DNA of 8,918 nucleotides from Ruminococcaceae bacterium UBA3451 (GCA_002378845.1 DFRY01000073.1:49911-58828), one strand, 5' to 3'; shown: positions 1 to 6,037, numbered from the stretch's first letter. Made by a program: numbers and translations. Notes: generated by a model from the letters alone, not told the origin.

Positions 1-524
1 CAAAATAACAGGGAAGTACGGCTGTCGCCCAATCCCTGTAAGATACCGGCATTGATATTGAATCCGATATTGCTGATCAGTCCGGCAAAAATGACAATCA
101 GATAAATTCGAGCCAGTGCCAGCGTACCGTCGTCCGGTACGTTCATCAGCCGGAGAAGCGGAACACTGCACACAATGCCGATTACGGAAAGCGGGACGCA
201 GCCAATCATCATAGACGTGTAAACCGTATTTACGGTATTTTCAATATTTTCAAAGTCTTTGGCACCGTAGTACTGTGAAATCATTATGGTTGCGCCCATA
301 CCGATTCCGATAAAAAGCGAACTCAGCATGAAAATAATCGGAAAGCCTGTCCCTACGGCGGCCAAAGCCTGCTCGCCCACGAAATTGCCCATAACAATGC
401 TGTCCACCATGTTATAAAGCTGCTGAAAAACGTTGCCGATCAGAAGAGGAACGGAAAAAATAAAAATAAGCTGGTATGGGTTGCCAAGGGTCATGTCTGT
501 AATGCCGGTTGAAGGTGTTTTCAC
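1..524 (-). CDS. MATE family multidrug/cation efflux transporter (N-terminal part)
   Basis: MATE proteins are inner-membrane antiporters that export drugs or metabolites using a Na+ or H+ gradient. The minus strand from 524 is open for 174 codons to the left edge, about two fifths of the usual ~450 residues. The start is GTG (522-524), chosen because AAAGGAG lies 7 nt upstream (532-538 on the complement) and the product begins VKTPSTGITDMTLGNP, matching the short cytoplasmic start of the family. Helix 1 covers about residues 17-36 (LIFIFSVPLLIGNVFQQLYN). NMVDSIVMG (38-46, with the conserved Asp41), a hydrophobic stretch at about 60-85, ISQYYGAKD (82-90), two more helices at about 102-122 and 137-155, and ILQGLGDSRT (161-170) are all recognisable MATE signatures. 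It is divergent from the plus-strand genes. The substrate cannot be predicted. Confidence 0.93.
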   Translation of the reverse strand, partial: MKTPSTGITDMTLGNPYQLIFIFSVPLLIGNVFQQLYNMVDSIVMGNFVGEQALAAVGTGFPIIFMLSSLFIGIGMGATIMISQYYGAKDFENIENTVNTVYTSMMIGCVPLSVIGIVCSVPLLRLMNVPDDGTLALARIYLIVIFAGLISNIGFNINAGILQGLGDSRTSLLF

Positions 525-649
525 AAAATTACTCCTTTGTTCGCTGTGCTGTGCGGTGCCTGAGATTTTTGCCGCATTTGTCTGTAGTCTTTGTTTGGAA
601 GGTTGTCTCATTTTTTTGTTTTTTCGACAGGCATAAATAATCATTATGT

Positions 650-679
650 AATGTACCATAGTTCTTTGTGATTTGTCAA
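650..679 (-). promoter_or_regulatory. Candidate sigma-A promoter for the MATE gene
   Basis: On the minus strand a perfect -35 TTGACA (complement of 674-679) is followed after 18 bp by TACATT (complement of 650-655), 4 of 6 matches to TATAAT, preceded by TGG, an extended -10 feature. This places the start site about 120 nt upstream of the MATE GTG. The intervening stretch 525-645 shows no ORF or convincing structure. The weak -10 keeps confidence moderate. Confidence 0.45.
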
Positions 680-697
680 AGTATTTATCAGAATTTA

Positions 698-766
698 AAA
701 ATGTAAAATGTACTTGACAATAAATGTAAAGCGTACTATACTAAAAATGTAAAGCAGAGTTTACTA
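698..766 (+). repeat. Three 23-bp direct repeats (ATGTAAA boxes), probable operator array
   Basis: ATGTAAA begins at 701, 724 and 747, exactly 23 bp apart, and each is preceded by aaa or taa. Similarity extends rightward: copies 1 and 2 continue as xxGTACT, and copies 2 and 3 share ATGTAAAGC. Copy 3 also forms an inverted repeat, GTAAA (749-753) with TTTAC (760-764) around 6 bp. The copies straddle the -35, spacer and start site of the promoter at 714-742, so a protein binding all three would block RNA polymerase. The XRE-type regulator at 1854 is the obvious local candidate ligand; that link is inference. Confidence 0.65.
714..742 (+). promoter_or_regulatory. Strong sigma-A promoter for the small-ORF/CPBP/regulator unit
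   Basis: Perfect -35 TTGACA (714-719), a 17-bp spacer, and -10 TATACT (737-742, 5 of 6 matches). The start site would be near 749, giving a roughly 90-nt leader before the ATG at 836. The promoter is embedded in an array of three ATGTAAA boxes: one just upstream of the -35, one in the spacer and one over the start site. That arrangement is what a repressor-controlled promoter looks like. Confidence 0.8.
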
Positions 767-835
767 AAGTGAATTACAGTTCATTGCACGCGTTTTATAT
801 AGTGTCTACATGAAAATACGCAGGAGGTTTTCTCT

Positions 836-971
836 ATGAAACAAGCAACTTACCATCGGCATGATAGATCCGACAAAGTTGGGCATTGTTGGAGCTATCT
901 TTGTCTTGGCAGAAGGGGCAGTGTATATTGTATATCATTTGAACAAAAGTTTAAGGAGGAATGACGTATGA
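836..971 (+). pseudogene. Small single-helix membrane protein with an apparent 1-nt frameshift near its start
   Basis: An excellent SD (AGGAGG, 822-827) lies 8 nt before ATG 836, but that frame yields a non-descript 42-residue peptide ending at 964. The frame offset by one base encodes IDPTKLGIVGAIFVLAEGAV, continuing to a basic tail (LRRNDV) and a TGA at 969-971. This is a credible small membrane protein, and its stop overlaps the CPBP start as ATGA. Removing a single A from the AAA at 839-841 joins the good SD/ATG to this frame and gives a 44-residue product starting MNKQLTIGMIDPTKLG. Without the frameshift the only start in the good frame is ATG 861 (36 residues), which has no SD. It could be a true mutation, a sequencing error, or a short 861-971 gene translated by reinitiation. 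No family is recognised. The spacing suggests co-translation with the protease gene. Confidence 0.5.
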
Positions 972-1693
972 ATGTAGATAAAGAAATCAGAAGCACAAGG
1001 AAACTTATATTTCTTCATTTGTTTCCCGGAATTGCGTTAAGCATTATGTATATATTTTTTTCGAAGGTGGGAATTTTAGCAGGATATCCCAAGATAGTTA
1101 TATTAGGCTTTTCTATCATTTCCTCAACAATTCCTATAGAACTTGGATATCTATTTTATGTAGCAAAGAAGGAAGAAGGAACTTTTAATATATTTAAAAT
1201 ACTAGGGCTAAAAGGTAAGTTGAAGGTTAAAGAATATATACTTTACTCTCTTTCATTGATTTTAGTAGGAGGGATACTTTTAATTGCTTTAAAGCCACTT
1301 TCAAATTACTTATTAAAAACTGTATTTAGTTGGATTCCAAGTTGGTATAATTTTGACCAGGATTTGAGTCAGTTTAGTAAATATTATATCATCATAGCAA
1401 TTTTAGTAAGCTTTTTCATTATGACACTTATAGCACCAATTATCGAGGAGCTTTACTTCAGAGGATTTTTACTTGCTCGAATGAAGTGGATGGGAAAATA
1501 TAGTGTTCTATTTAATGTAGTATTATTTTCCGTTTACCATTTTTATACACCTTGGCTTATTATGACAAAGATTGCTACAATGTTACCGTTATACTATTTT
1601 GTATATAAAAAAGATTCTCTGAAATTAGGAATAGCAGTGCATTGCTTAGCTCAATCTGCAGATGTGGTGGCATATATGACACTGTTGATATAA
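968..1693 (+). CDS. CPBP family intramembrane metalloprotease (CAAX protease/Abi type)
   Basis: Predicted integral-membrane protein of 241 residues, normal length for the CPBP (Abi, PF02517-type) family. Members include CAAX prenyl endopeptidases and bacteriocin maturation or self-immunity proteins. Motif 1 is EELYFR (160-165, catalytic Glu pair and Arg) and motif 2 is FSVYH (F187, H191). The third motif, usually HxxxN, reads HCLAQ (H225, Q229), a conservative departure. Hydrophobic segments lie at about 13-34, 43-64, 90-108, 138-158, 178-195 and 202-213. ATG 968 has AAGGAGG 8 nt upstream and overlaps the stop of the small membrane ORF by ATGA. The gene is clearly AT-rich against its surroundings (18 G/C of 60 at 1201-1260), suggesting acquisition. 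Substrate unknown; the adjacent tiny membrane peptide is a possible partner, by position only. Confidence 0.88.
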   Translation: MNVDKEIRSTRKLIFLHLFPGIALSIMYIFFSKVGILAGYPKIVILGFSIISSTIPIELGYLFYVAKKEEGTFNIFKILGLKGKLKVKEYILYSLSLILVGGILLIALKPLSNYLLKTVFSWIPSWYNFDQDLSQFSKYYIIIAILVSFFIMTLIAPIIEELYFRGFLLARMKWMGKYSVLFNVVLFSVYHFYTPWLIMTKIATMLPLYYFVYKKDSLKLGIAVHCLAQSADVVAYMTLLI

Positions 1694-1790
1694 TAGAAAT
1701 TGGAATTATAATTGCCAACTCAAATACATACTAGAAATCATAGGATATGTGCAAAAGATAGAGCTTGTTTTCGGTGCTATTATGTATATC

Positions 1791-1820
1791 TTGGAAAAAA
1801 TGTTTTGAAATGAAAATAAT
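1791..1820 (+). promoter_or_regulatory. Weak candidate promoter for the XRE regulator
   Basis: TTGGAA (1791-1796, 4 of 6) and AATAAT (1815-1820, 5 of 6) are separated by 18 bp, about 34 nt before the regulator ATG. The region is AT-rich, so a chance match is possible. The alternative is read-through from the promoter at 714-742, since no terminator is visible between 1694 and 1853. Confidence 0.25.
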
Positions 1821-1853
1821 TTTTGGAAAGTAATTGCTTTGCGGAGGTTATCC

Positions 1854-2081
1854 ATGAAAACTCAGATACAGGCCCTGCGAAAGCAAAATAAAATTACGCA
1901 GGAAGAATTAGCTATCGCAGTCGGGGTGAGCCGCCAGACCATTATCTCAATTGAAAACGGGAAGTATACCGCTTCCCTTGTACTTGCCCATAAAATCGCA
2001 TCGTATTTCCACCTGAAAATTGAAGAGGTTTTTGATTTTTCCGAGGAAGACTTAATGTGGAAAAATACAGAAAATTTTTAA
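1854..2081 (+). CDS. Small XRE/Cro-CI family transcriptional regulator
   Basis: A 75-residue protein made up almost entirely of an HTH_3 domain. Residues 5-60 contain the five-helix pattern; the helix-turn-helix is about 16-38 (QEELAIAVGVSRQTIISIEN), followed by the family's helix-5 stretch ending IEEVFDFSEED. Such single-domain regulators bind palindromic operators as dimers and commonly repress their own neighbourhood. The start is ATG 1854, with GGAGG (1843-1847) 6 nt upstream; an in-frame TTG at 1839 lies ahead of the SD and is rejected. The last eight residues (MWKNTENF) are read through the overlapping start of the next short ORF and look like an added tail. Genes for two paralogous membrane proteins and an ABC exporter follow on the same strand. 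Control of the ATGTAAA array at 698-766 or the dyad at 3112-3136 is plausible but not shown. Confidence 0.88.
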   Translation: MKTQIQALRKQNKITQEELAIAVGVSRQTIISIENGKYTASLVLAHKIASYFHLKIEEVFDFSEEDLMWKNTENF

Positions 2082-2170
2082 TTGTTCGCTGTGTGGACAG
2101 TATCCTTTTCGCTAAGTTGCTTTTGATTGTTTTCTTTTTCCTGCAGCTGTTTTTCTCCCATAAATATTGA
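2057..2170 (+). pseudogene. Internally deleted copy of the downstream four-helix membrane protein gene
   Basis: Starting at GTG 2057, inside the end of the regulator gene, a 37-codon frame opens with EKYRKFLIVRCVDSI, closely matching EKYRRTLILRCIGSI of the gene at 2185. It ends FFSHKY against YFRHKY in the same paralog. Between them is just one hydrophobic stretch, so the middle of a roughly 150-residue gene, including the EERK motif, is gone. GAGGA (2043-2047) lies 9 nt before the GTG. It could be a decayed tandem duplicate or a functional one-helix derivative; the sequence does not decide. Confidence 0.6.
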
Positions 2171-2184
2171 TTCGGAGGTTCGTT

Positions 2185-2634
2185 ATGGAAAAATACCGAA
2201 GAACATTAATTCTTCGCTGCATCGGCAGCATCACAATCGCGGCGGTGGTCGCCGTTTTAGGCTTCTATTTTCAGGCGAATCCCATAAAACTGTCGTTTGA
2301 CGGGTACGGCGCGGTCTCTAATGGCTTGGTCATTGCGTTTGTTGTTTATTACGCCCTTGTTTACTGCCTGAAAACAGGAGCGGTTTTATATAACGACAAG
2401 CGAAAACGCCAATCGCTGAAAGAATATTACGAAGAGGAGCATGAGGAGCGGAAGGTGCTCATCGACCAGAAAACCGCTTCCTATTCCGTTTACTTGCTTC
2501 TTTTCCTAATCGTGATTGCTCAAATTGTGGTTGGCTCGCAAAATTCTTCCGTTCGGGTAACGTTGAATGCGGTTCTTGCCGCTTATGTGGTTGTTTCCCT
2601 TGGCATGCTCCTGTATTTCCGCCACAAGTATTGA
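2185..2634 (+). CDS. Four-helix membrane protein with an EERKVLIDQKT motif (resembles DUF2178-type), paralog A
   Basis: 149 residues with predicted transmembrane helices at about 8-28, 44-68, 100-117 and 125-144. A charged cytoplasmic loop between helices 2 and 3 ends in EERKVLIDQKTAS (87-99). An (D/E)ERxxxIxxK element just before the third helix is typical of small membrane proteins found beside XRE regulators in Firmicutes (DUF2178-like; tentative, from memory of the motif). ATG 2185 is preceded by GGAGG (2174-2178) at 6 nt; the in-frame TTG at 2167 lies upstream of the SD and overlaps the previous stop, so it is not used. About one third of residues align by eye with the gene at 2654, most strongly at the first 12 residues and the EERK motif. 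Function unknown; membrane sensing or partnering with the exporter is inference. Confidence 0.75.
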   Translation: MEKYRRTLILRCIGSITIAAVVAVLGFYFQANPIKLSFDGYGAVSNGLVIAFVVYYALVYCLKTGAVLYNDKRKRQSLKEYYEEEHEERKVLIDQKTASYSVYLLLFLIVIAQIVVGSQNSSVRVTLNAVLAAYVVVSLGMLLYFRHKY

Positions 2635-2653
2635 ATAAAACCGGAGGTTTGTT

Positions 2654-3112
2654 ATGGAAAGGTATAAAAAATCGTTGGTCTTTTGCTGCGTTAAAGTTAC
2701 GGTATTAAGCATTCTTTTAATTGCGGTTTATGTTCTTTTTGCCACAACACTGATGAAACCGGCTTTTCCTTCTATGGAAACGATAGTGGTGCCGGAAGTA
2801 AAGGATATGCTGCTTGGCGCGGTCTGCGCTTTTGTGGCGGTACAGGTCATATTCGTATTTTCAACACTCAGGATATTGAAAAAACCGGAAGCGATTGCCT
2901 CGAAGTACCGCAAAACCGGTGATGAACGCAAAATGTTAATTCAGCAGAAAACAGGTTCATTTGCCTGCATTGGCACCTTATTTACCCTGCTGATGGGTGC
3001 GGTTATTGCGGGCGCTTACAATATTACTGTTTGTTTCACGCTGTTCGGGGTAATTGGGGTAGTAATGGTTTTGTATTCGGGTGCGCTTTTATTTTATTCA
3101 AAGAAATATTGA
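2654..3112 (+). CDS. Four-helix membrane protein with a DERKMLIQQKT motif, paralog B
   Basis: 152 residues. Helices are predicted at about 8-30, 52-74, 103-121 and 126-147, with DERKMLIQQKTGS at 90-102 directly before helix 3 and an FYSKKY C-terminus. These are the same layout and end motifs as the protein at 2185, so this is a tandem duplication that has diverged. GGAGG (2643-2647) lies 6 nt before the ATG, and even the SD-to-start sequence (GGAGGTTxGTTATGGAA) is conserved between the two copies. It starts 19 nt after the previous stop, consistent with co-transcription. No catalytic residues are visible. Role unknown; its place between a regulator and an ABC exporter suggests a membrane accessory or sensor. 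Confidence 0.75.
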   Translation: MERYKKSLVFCCVKVTVLSILLIAVYVLFATTLMKPAFPSMETIVVPEVKDMLLGAVCAFVAVQVIFVFSTLRILKKPEAIASKYRKTGDERKMLIQQKTGSFACIGTLFTLLMGAVIAGAYNITVCFTLFGVIGVVMVLYSGALLFYSKKY

Positions 3113-3141
3113 TTGACTTGTTTAAGGTCGGTCAATACGAT
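3112..3141 (+). promoter_or_regulatory. Candidate promoter with an embedded inverted repeat ahead of the ABC exporter
   Basis: TTGACT (3113-3118) and TACGAT (3136-3141, 4 of 6) are separated by exactly 17 bp and begin one base after the preceding stop codon. An exact 6-bp inverted repeat, ATTGAC (3112-3117) and GTCAAT (3131-3136) centred in the spacer, overlaps both promoter boxes. That is the usual geometry of a repressor operator. The 57-nt gap before the ATPase gene would otherwise be unexplained. Confidence 0.4.
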
Positions 3142-3169
3142 AAAATGAATTACATAACGGGAGGGAAAC

Positions 3170-4081
3170 ATGAAATTTCAAACGGAACAGCTTACCAAAA
3201 GCTTTGGTGAAAAACAGGTTTTAAAAAATGTCAGTCTGCAAACACAAAGCGGATGCGCGCTCGGTCTTTTAGGAAGAAACGGTGCGGGCAAAACGACGAC
3301 AATCCGCATCGTAATGGGCGTTTTTCCCCCGGACAGCGGCCGGGTGCTGATGGACGGCGAACCCATACACCGCAACCGAATCAATATTGGGTATCTTCCG
3401 GAGGAACGCGGTCTGTACCCCAAAAAACAGATTTTAGAGCAGCTCCTTTATTTGGCGGAACTCAGGGGCATGAGCAGAAAAGATGCGAAAGCCTCCGCAA
3501 TTCGGTGGCTTGACCGACTTGAAATGGGGGAGCATGTCAACAAAAAGCTCGACACGCTCAGCAAAGGCAACCAGCAGAAAATTCAGCTGGCCGCCACCCT
3601 GATTACCAACCCCGATTTTGTCATTCTTGACGAGCCGTTTTCCGGCCTTGACCCCGTTAACGCCATGATGCTGAAGGACGTGGTGAAAGAATTGATTGCG
3701 CAGGGCAAAATTGTGCTTTTCTCCAGCCATCAGATGAGCTATGTAGAGGAATTCTGCGATACAATTGCCATTCTGAACCGGGGCGAAATCGTACTTTCCG
3801 GCAATATCAGGGAAATTAAGCATTCCTATGACCGCAGCAAAATTATGATTTCATCTGTCCAAAAGGAACAGATCGCAGAATTTTGCAAAGAAAAGCTGGT
3901 CGGTCTGGTGGAAAAAGCCGACAGGGTTGGGGAAGAACTGAAAATCACGCTGAAATCTGCAGAACGCAAAGGCGAACTGCTTTTCGCTTTGGCACAGCAG
4001 CCGTTCGACCTGGATTCCGTCCGGGTGTTTGAACCTTCGCTGAATGATATTTTTGTAGAATATACGGAGGACGCAATATGA
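3170..4081 (+). CDS. ABC transporter ATP-binding protein, NatA/YhaQ-like
   Basis: ATPase subunit of an ABC-2 type exporter, working at the cytoplasmic face with the permease at 4078. The 303 residues contain Walker A GRNGAGKT (35-42), a Q-loop region GYLPEERGLY (74-83), signature LSKGNQQ (130-136, the variant typical of the YhaQ/NatA group), Walker B VILDEP (151-156, Asp154/Glu155), a D-loop GLDP and the H-loop His187 (SSHQM). A C-terminal DUF4162-like extension ends in FEPSLNDIFVEYT, also typical of this group. GGGAGG (3159-3164) lies 5 nt before the ATG. The stop overlaps the permease start by 4 nt (ATGA), indicating translational coupling. The family exports Na+ or, more often in untested members, unknown substrates such as peptides or drugs; the substrate here is not determined. 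Confidence 0.95.
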   Translation: MKFQTEQLTKSFGEKQVLKNVSLQTQSGCALGLLGRNGAGKTTTIRIVMGVFPPDSGRVLMDGEPIHRNRINIGYLPEERGLYPKKQILEQLLYLAELRGMSRKDAKASAIRWLDRLEMGEHVNKKLDTLSKGNQQKIQLAATLITNPDFVILDEPFSGLDPVNAMMLKDVVKELIAQGKIVLFSSHQMSYVEEFCDTIAILNRGEIVLSGNIREIKHSYDRSKIMISSVQKEQIAEFCKEKLVGLVEKADRVGEELKITLKSAERKGELLFALAQQPFDLDSVRVFEPSLNDIFVEYTEDAI

Positions 4082-5325
4082 AACAGTTTTGGACGATATT
4101 CAAGTTTGAATTCCGAAATTACGCAAAAAATAAGGCGTTTCTTCTCGTAACGATCCTGTTGGTTGTCGCGTCGGGCGTTGTGCTTTCCATTCCGCGCATA
4201 CAGACAATGATTTCCCCGAAAAACCAGCCGGCACCCTCGGAAAAAACGGTGATCGCGTTATCTGACCAATCAGAGGAGGATGCACATGCAGCAGCAGCCT
4301 TTTTTACCGCCGCTATGCCCGATACGGAGTTTAAAGTGACCGACCAAAACGAGGATGATTTGAAAAAGGCGGTGGACAGCGGTACTTACAGCAGTGCCGT
4401 AATATTAAAAACTCTGCTACACTATACTCACATTGTAAAAAATGTCGGTCTGTACGACAGCTTTGGTGATCAGTTTAATGCGGTTCTGCTTGCGAAATAC
4501 CGCGGTGAAAAGCTGGTGCAGCTGGGGCTTCCTCAGAACGAAGTACAAAGCCTGCTTGCGGCCGGCATAACTTACGAAACGGTGCAGACCGGTTCCGGCA
4601 AAGATCAGGCGCAGAATTTTTTCTACACGTATATCCTGATATTCGCGCTCTACATGGCAATTTTACTTTACGGGCAGTTTGTAGCAACCAGCGTTGCTAC
4701 CGAAAAAAGCAGCCGCGCCATGGAACTTCTGATTACGTCCACCGAGCCGAAAAATTTAATGTTTGGCAAGGTGTTCGGTGCGGGGCTGGCGGGTTTGACC
4801 CAGTTTGTGCTGATTTTCGGTTCCAGCTACCTTTTCTACAACCTAAATAAGGAGTATTTTGGCGATGTCGCAATCGTACAGTCAATTTTCAACATGCCGC
4901 TGCCCATTCTGCTGTACACCATCCTCTTCTTTGTGCTCGGGTTCTTTATTTACGCGTTTCTTTACGGTGCGCTCGGTTCACTGGTCAGCCGCATGGAAGA
5001 ATTGAGCAACACCATCATGCCGGTGACAATGGTTTTTATTCTGGCGTTTTTTGTGGTTATGTTCAGCATGACAAGCGGCAATGTGGACAATGTGCTGATG
5101 AAGGTGTGCTCGTTTATTCCGCTGACTTCCCCAATGGCAATGTTCGTGCGTATTGCAATGGGCGAAGTAGCCGGCTGGGAAGTCGCACTGTCCATAGCAA
5201 TTTTGATTCTTTCCGTTTTTGCCATCGGGGTTTTTGCGGCGGCAATTTACCGCATGGGCGTTTTGCTGTACGGGAAAGCGCCGAAACCGGGCGAGATGCT
5301 GAAAATGCTGAAAAACAGCAAGTGA
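4078..5325 (+). CDS. ABC-2 family transporter permease, NatB/YhaP-like
   Basis: 415-residue membrane subunit partnering with the ATPase encoded just before it. One N-terminal helix (about 20-38) is followed by a roughly 140-residue extracytoplasmic domain (about 40-180). A C-terminal helical bundle follows (about 182-200, 232-254, 276-299, 313-333 and 369-393), the ABC2_membrane_3 layout. The cytoplasmic segment VATEKSSRAMELLITSTEPK (206-225), followed by FGK, is the hallmark coupling region of NatB/YhaP proteins. GGAGG (4066-4070) inside the upstream gene lies 7 nt before the ATG. The length and all family landmarks look intact, so the exporter is expected to be functional. The substrate is unknown; association with an XRE regulator and small membrane proteins hints at stress or antimicrobial export rather than housekeeping. 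Confidence 0.92.
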   Translation: MKQFWTIFKFEFRNYAKNKAFLLVTILLVVASGVVLSIPRIQTMISPKNQPAPSEKTVIALSDQSEEDAHAAAAFFTAAMPDTEFKVTDQNEDDLKKAVDSGTYSSAVILKTLLHYTHIVKNVGLYDSFGDQFNAVLLAKYRGEKLVQLGLPQNEVQSLLAAGITYETVQTGSGKDQAQNFFYTYILIFALYMAILLYGQFVATSVATEKSSRAMELLITSTEPKNLMFGKVFGAGLAGLTQFVLIFGSSYLFYNLNKEYFGDVAIVQSIFNMPLPILLYTILFFVLGFFIYAFLYGALGSLVSRMEELSNTIMPVTMVFILAFFVVMFSMTSGNVDNVLMKVCSFIPLTSPMAMFVRIAMGEVAGWEVALSIAILILSVFAIGVFAAAIYRMGVLLYGKAPKPGEMLKMLKNSK

Positions 5326-5350
5326 AAGTCAGTTGGGAGGTAAGTTAGGA

Positions 5351-5707
5351 ATGACAAAACGGGAATTGATTGATTATTGCCTTACGTTCCCCGGCGCATA
5401 CGAAGACTATCCGTTTGACGATGACGCCGCCGCCGCGGAAGCGTGGACGGTCATGCGTCACCATGCAAACCGCAAAAGCTTTGCTTTCATATTTGAACGG
5501 AACGGCTATGTCAATATTAACCTGAAATGCGACCCAATGTACGCCGATTTGCTGCGGGGCGTTTACCAAAGCGTAATTCCGGCCTACCACATGAATAAAA
5601 CCCACTGGAACGGCGTAATTCTTGACGGAAGCATTCCGGAAAGCGAACTGTTTGGCTGGATTGCCCAAAGCTTCGATTTGACTGCCCAGAAAAAGAAAAA
5701 GAAATAA
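5351..5707 (+). CDS. MmcQ/YjbR family protein
   Basis: 118 residues, the full length of the MmcQ/YjbR family, which has a CyaY-like alpha-beta fold and is often annotated as DNA-binding although its biochemical role is unsettled. Recognisable positions are the N-terminal CLTFPGAYEDYPF (10-22), a hydrophobic FAFIFERNGYVNINLKCDP core (44-62) and the conserved VIPAYHMNKTHWNGV stretch (75-89). The protein ends in five lysines. The start is ATG 5351, with GGGAGG (5335-5340) 10 nt upstream; an in-frame TTG at 5333 precedes the SD and is rejected. The gene starts 25 nt after the permease stop, so it may be co-transcribed with the exporter. Nothing in it suggests a link to transport. No clear terminator is seen before the next promoter at 5722. 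Confidence 0.88.
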   Translation: MTKRELIDYCLTFPGAYEDYPFDDDAAAAEAWTVMRHHANRKSFAFIFERNGYVNINLKCDPMYADLLRGVYQSVIPAYHMNKTHWNGVILDGSIPESELFGWIAQSFDLTAQKKKKK

Positions 5708-5721
5708 ATTATGAAAGCGGC

Positions 5722-5750
5722 TTGACATTTTCCTGCATAATGCATATAAT
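5722..5750 (+). promoter_or_regulatory. Consensus sigma-A promoter of the Trp transport operon
   Basis: TTGACA (5722-5727) and TATAAT (5745-5750) are both perfect and separated by the optimal 17 bp. Transcription would start near 5757, immediately upstream of the T-box leader. Such a strong promoter fits an operon whose real control is attenuation further down rather than initiation. Confidence 0.92.
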
Positions 5751-6004
5751 AACTACCAAAGAGAATAACGACCACAAACCGATGATTAAGAGTAGTACGC
5801 AGGCATATCATTCACCCAGAGAGCCGCAGACGGTGCGATTGCGGCAGAGTGTGGCAGGCGGAATGGACTTATGAGGGCAAAATGAAAAGCGGGCGCGTAG
5901 CATTGCTTAGTAGCTTTTGCCGGGAACTTCACCCGTTACCAAGGAAGCGTACATAAAGCAAATTGTAAGTGTATGGAATAAGTGGGCGATGTGTTCGCCA
6001 ATTT

Positions 6005-6037
6005 GGGTGGTACCGCAGGAGTAAATGCTCTTGTCCC
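6005..6037 (+). promoter_or_regulatory. T-box antiterminator
   Basis: GGG 6005-6007 pairs with CCC 6035-6037. The 7-nt bulge UGGUACC (6008-6014) accepts the tRNA 3' end. A second 7-bp helix pairs GCAGGAG (6015-6021) with CTCTTGT (6028-6034) using two G-U pairs, leaving a 6-nt loop. The 3' strand (6028-6037) is the same RNA used as the 5' strand of the terminator, so the two structures exclude each other. Confidence 0.88.

Noticed and set aside
433..636. Plus-strand 67-codon ORF
   Set aside because: It overlaps the well-supported MATE gene on the opposite strand, has no family resemblance and no SD.
1695..1716. Short dyad TTGG-AATTATAATT-CCAA after the CPBP gene
   Set aside because: Weak and AT-rich, interrupted by one base, with no T-run; not a convincing terminator.
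1749..1808. A 19-codon frame (VQKIELVFGAIMYILEKMF) and a wider open stretch from about 1688, hydrophobic and ending just before the regulator
   Set aside because: No SD, only a GTG start, very short and in AT-rich DNA; it might be the remnant of a lost gene but there is nothing to compare it with.
5345..5811. Minus-strand ORFs across the MmcQ/YjbR gene and T-box promoter
   Set aside because: Shadows of the plus-strand gene, without SD or recognisable product; the plus-strand protein matches a known family along its full length.
5864..5872. Alternative specifier readings AUG (5863-5865) or UAU (5870-5872)
   Set aside because: The helices closing the loop place UGG, not AUG, at the canonical offset after GAA; UAU would lie within the lower helix and its edge. 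The downstream Trp-rich leader agrees with UGG.
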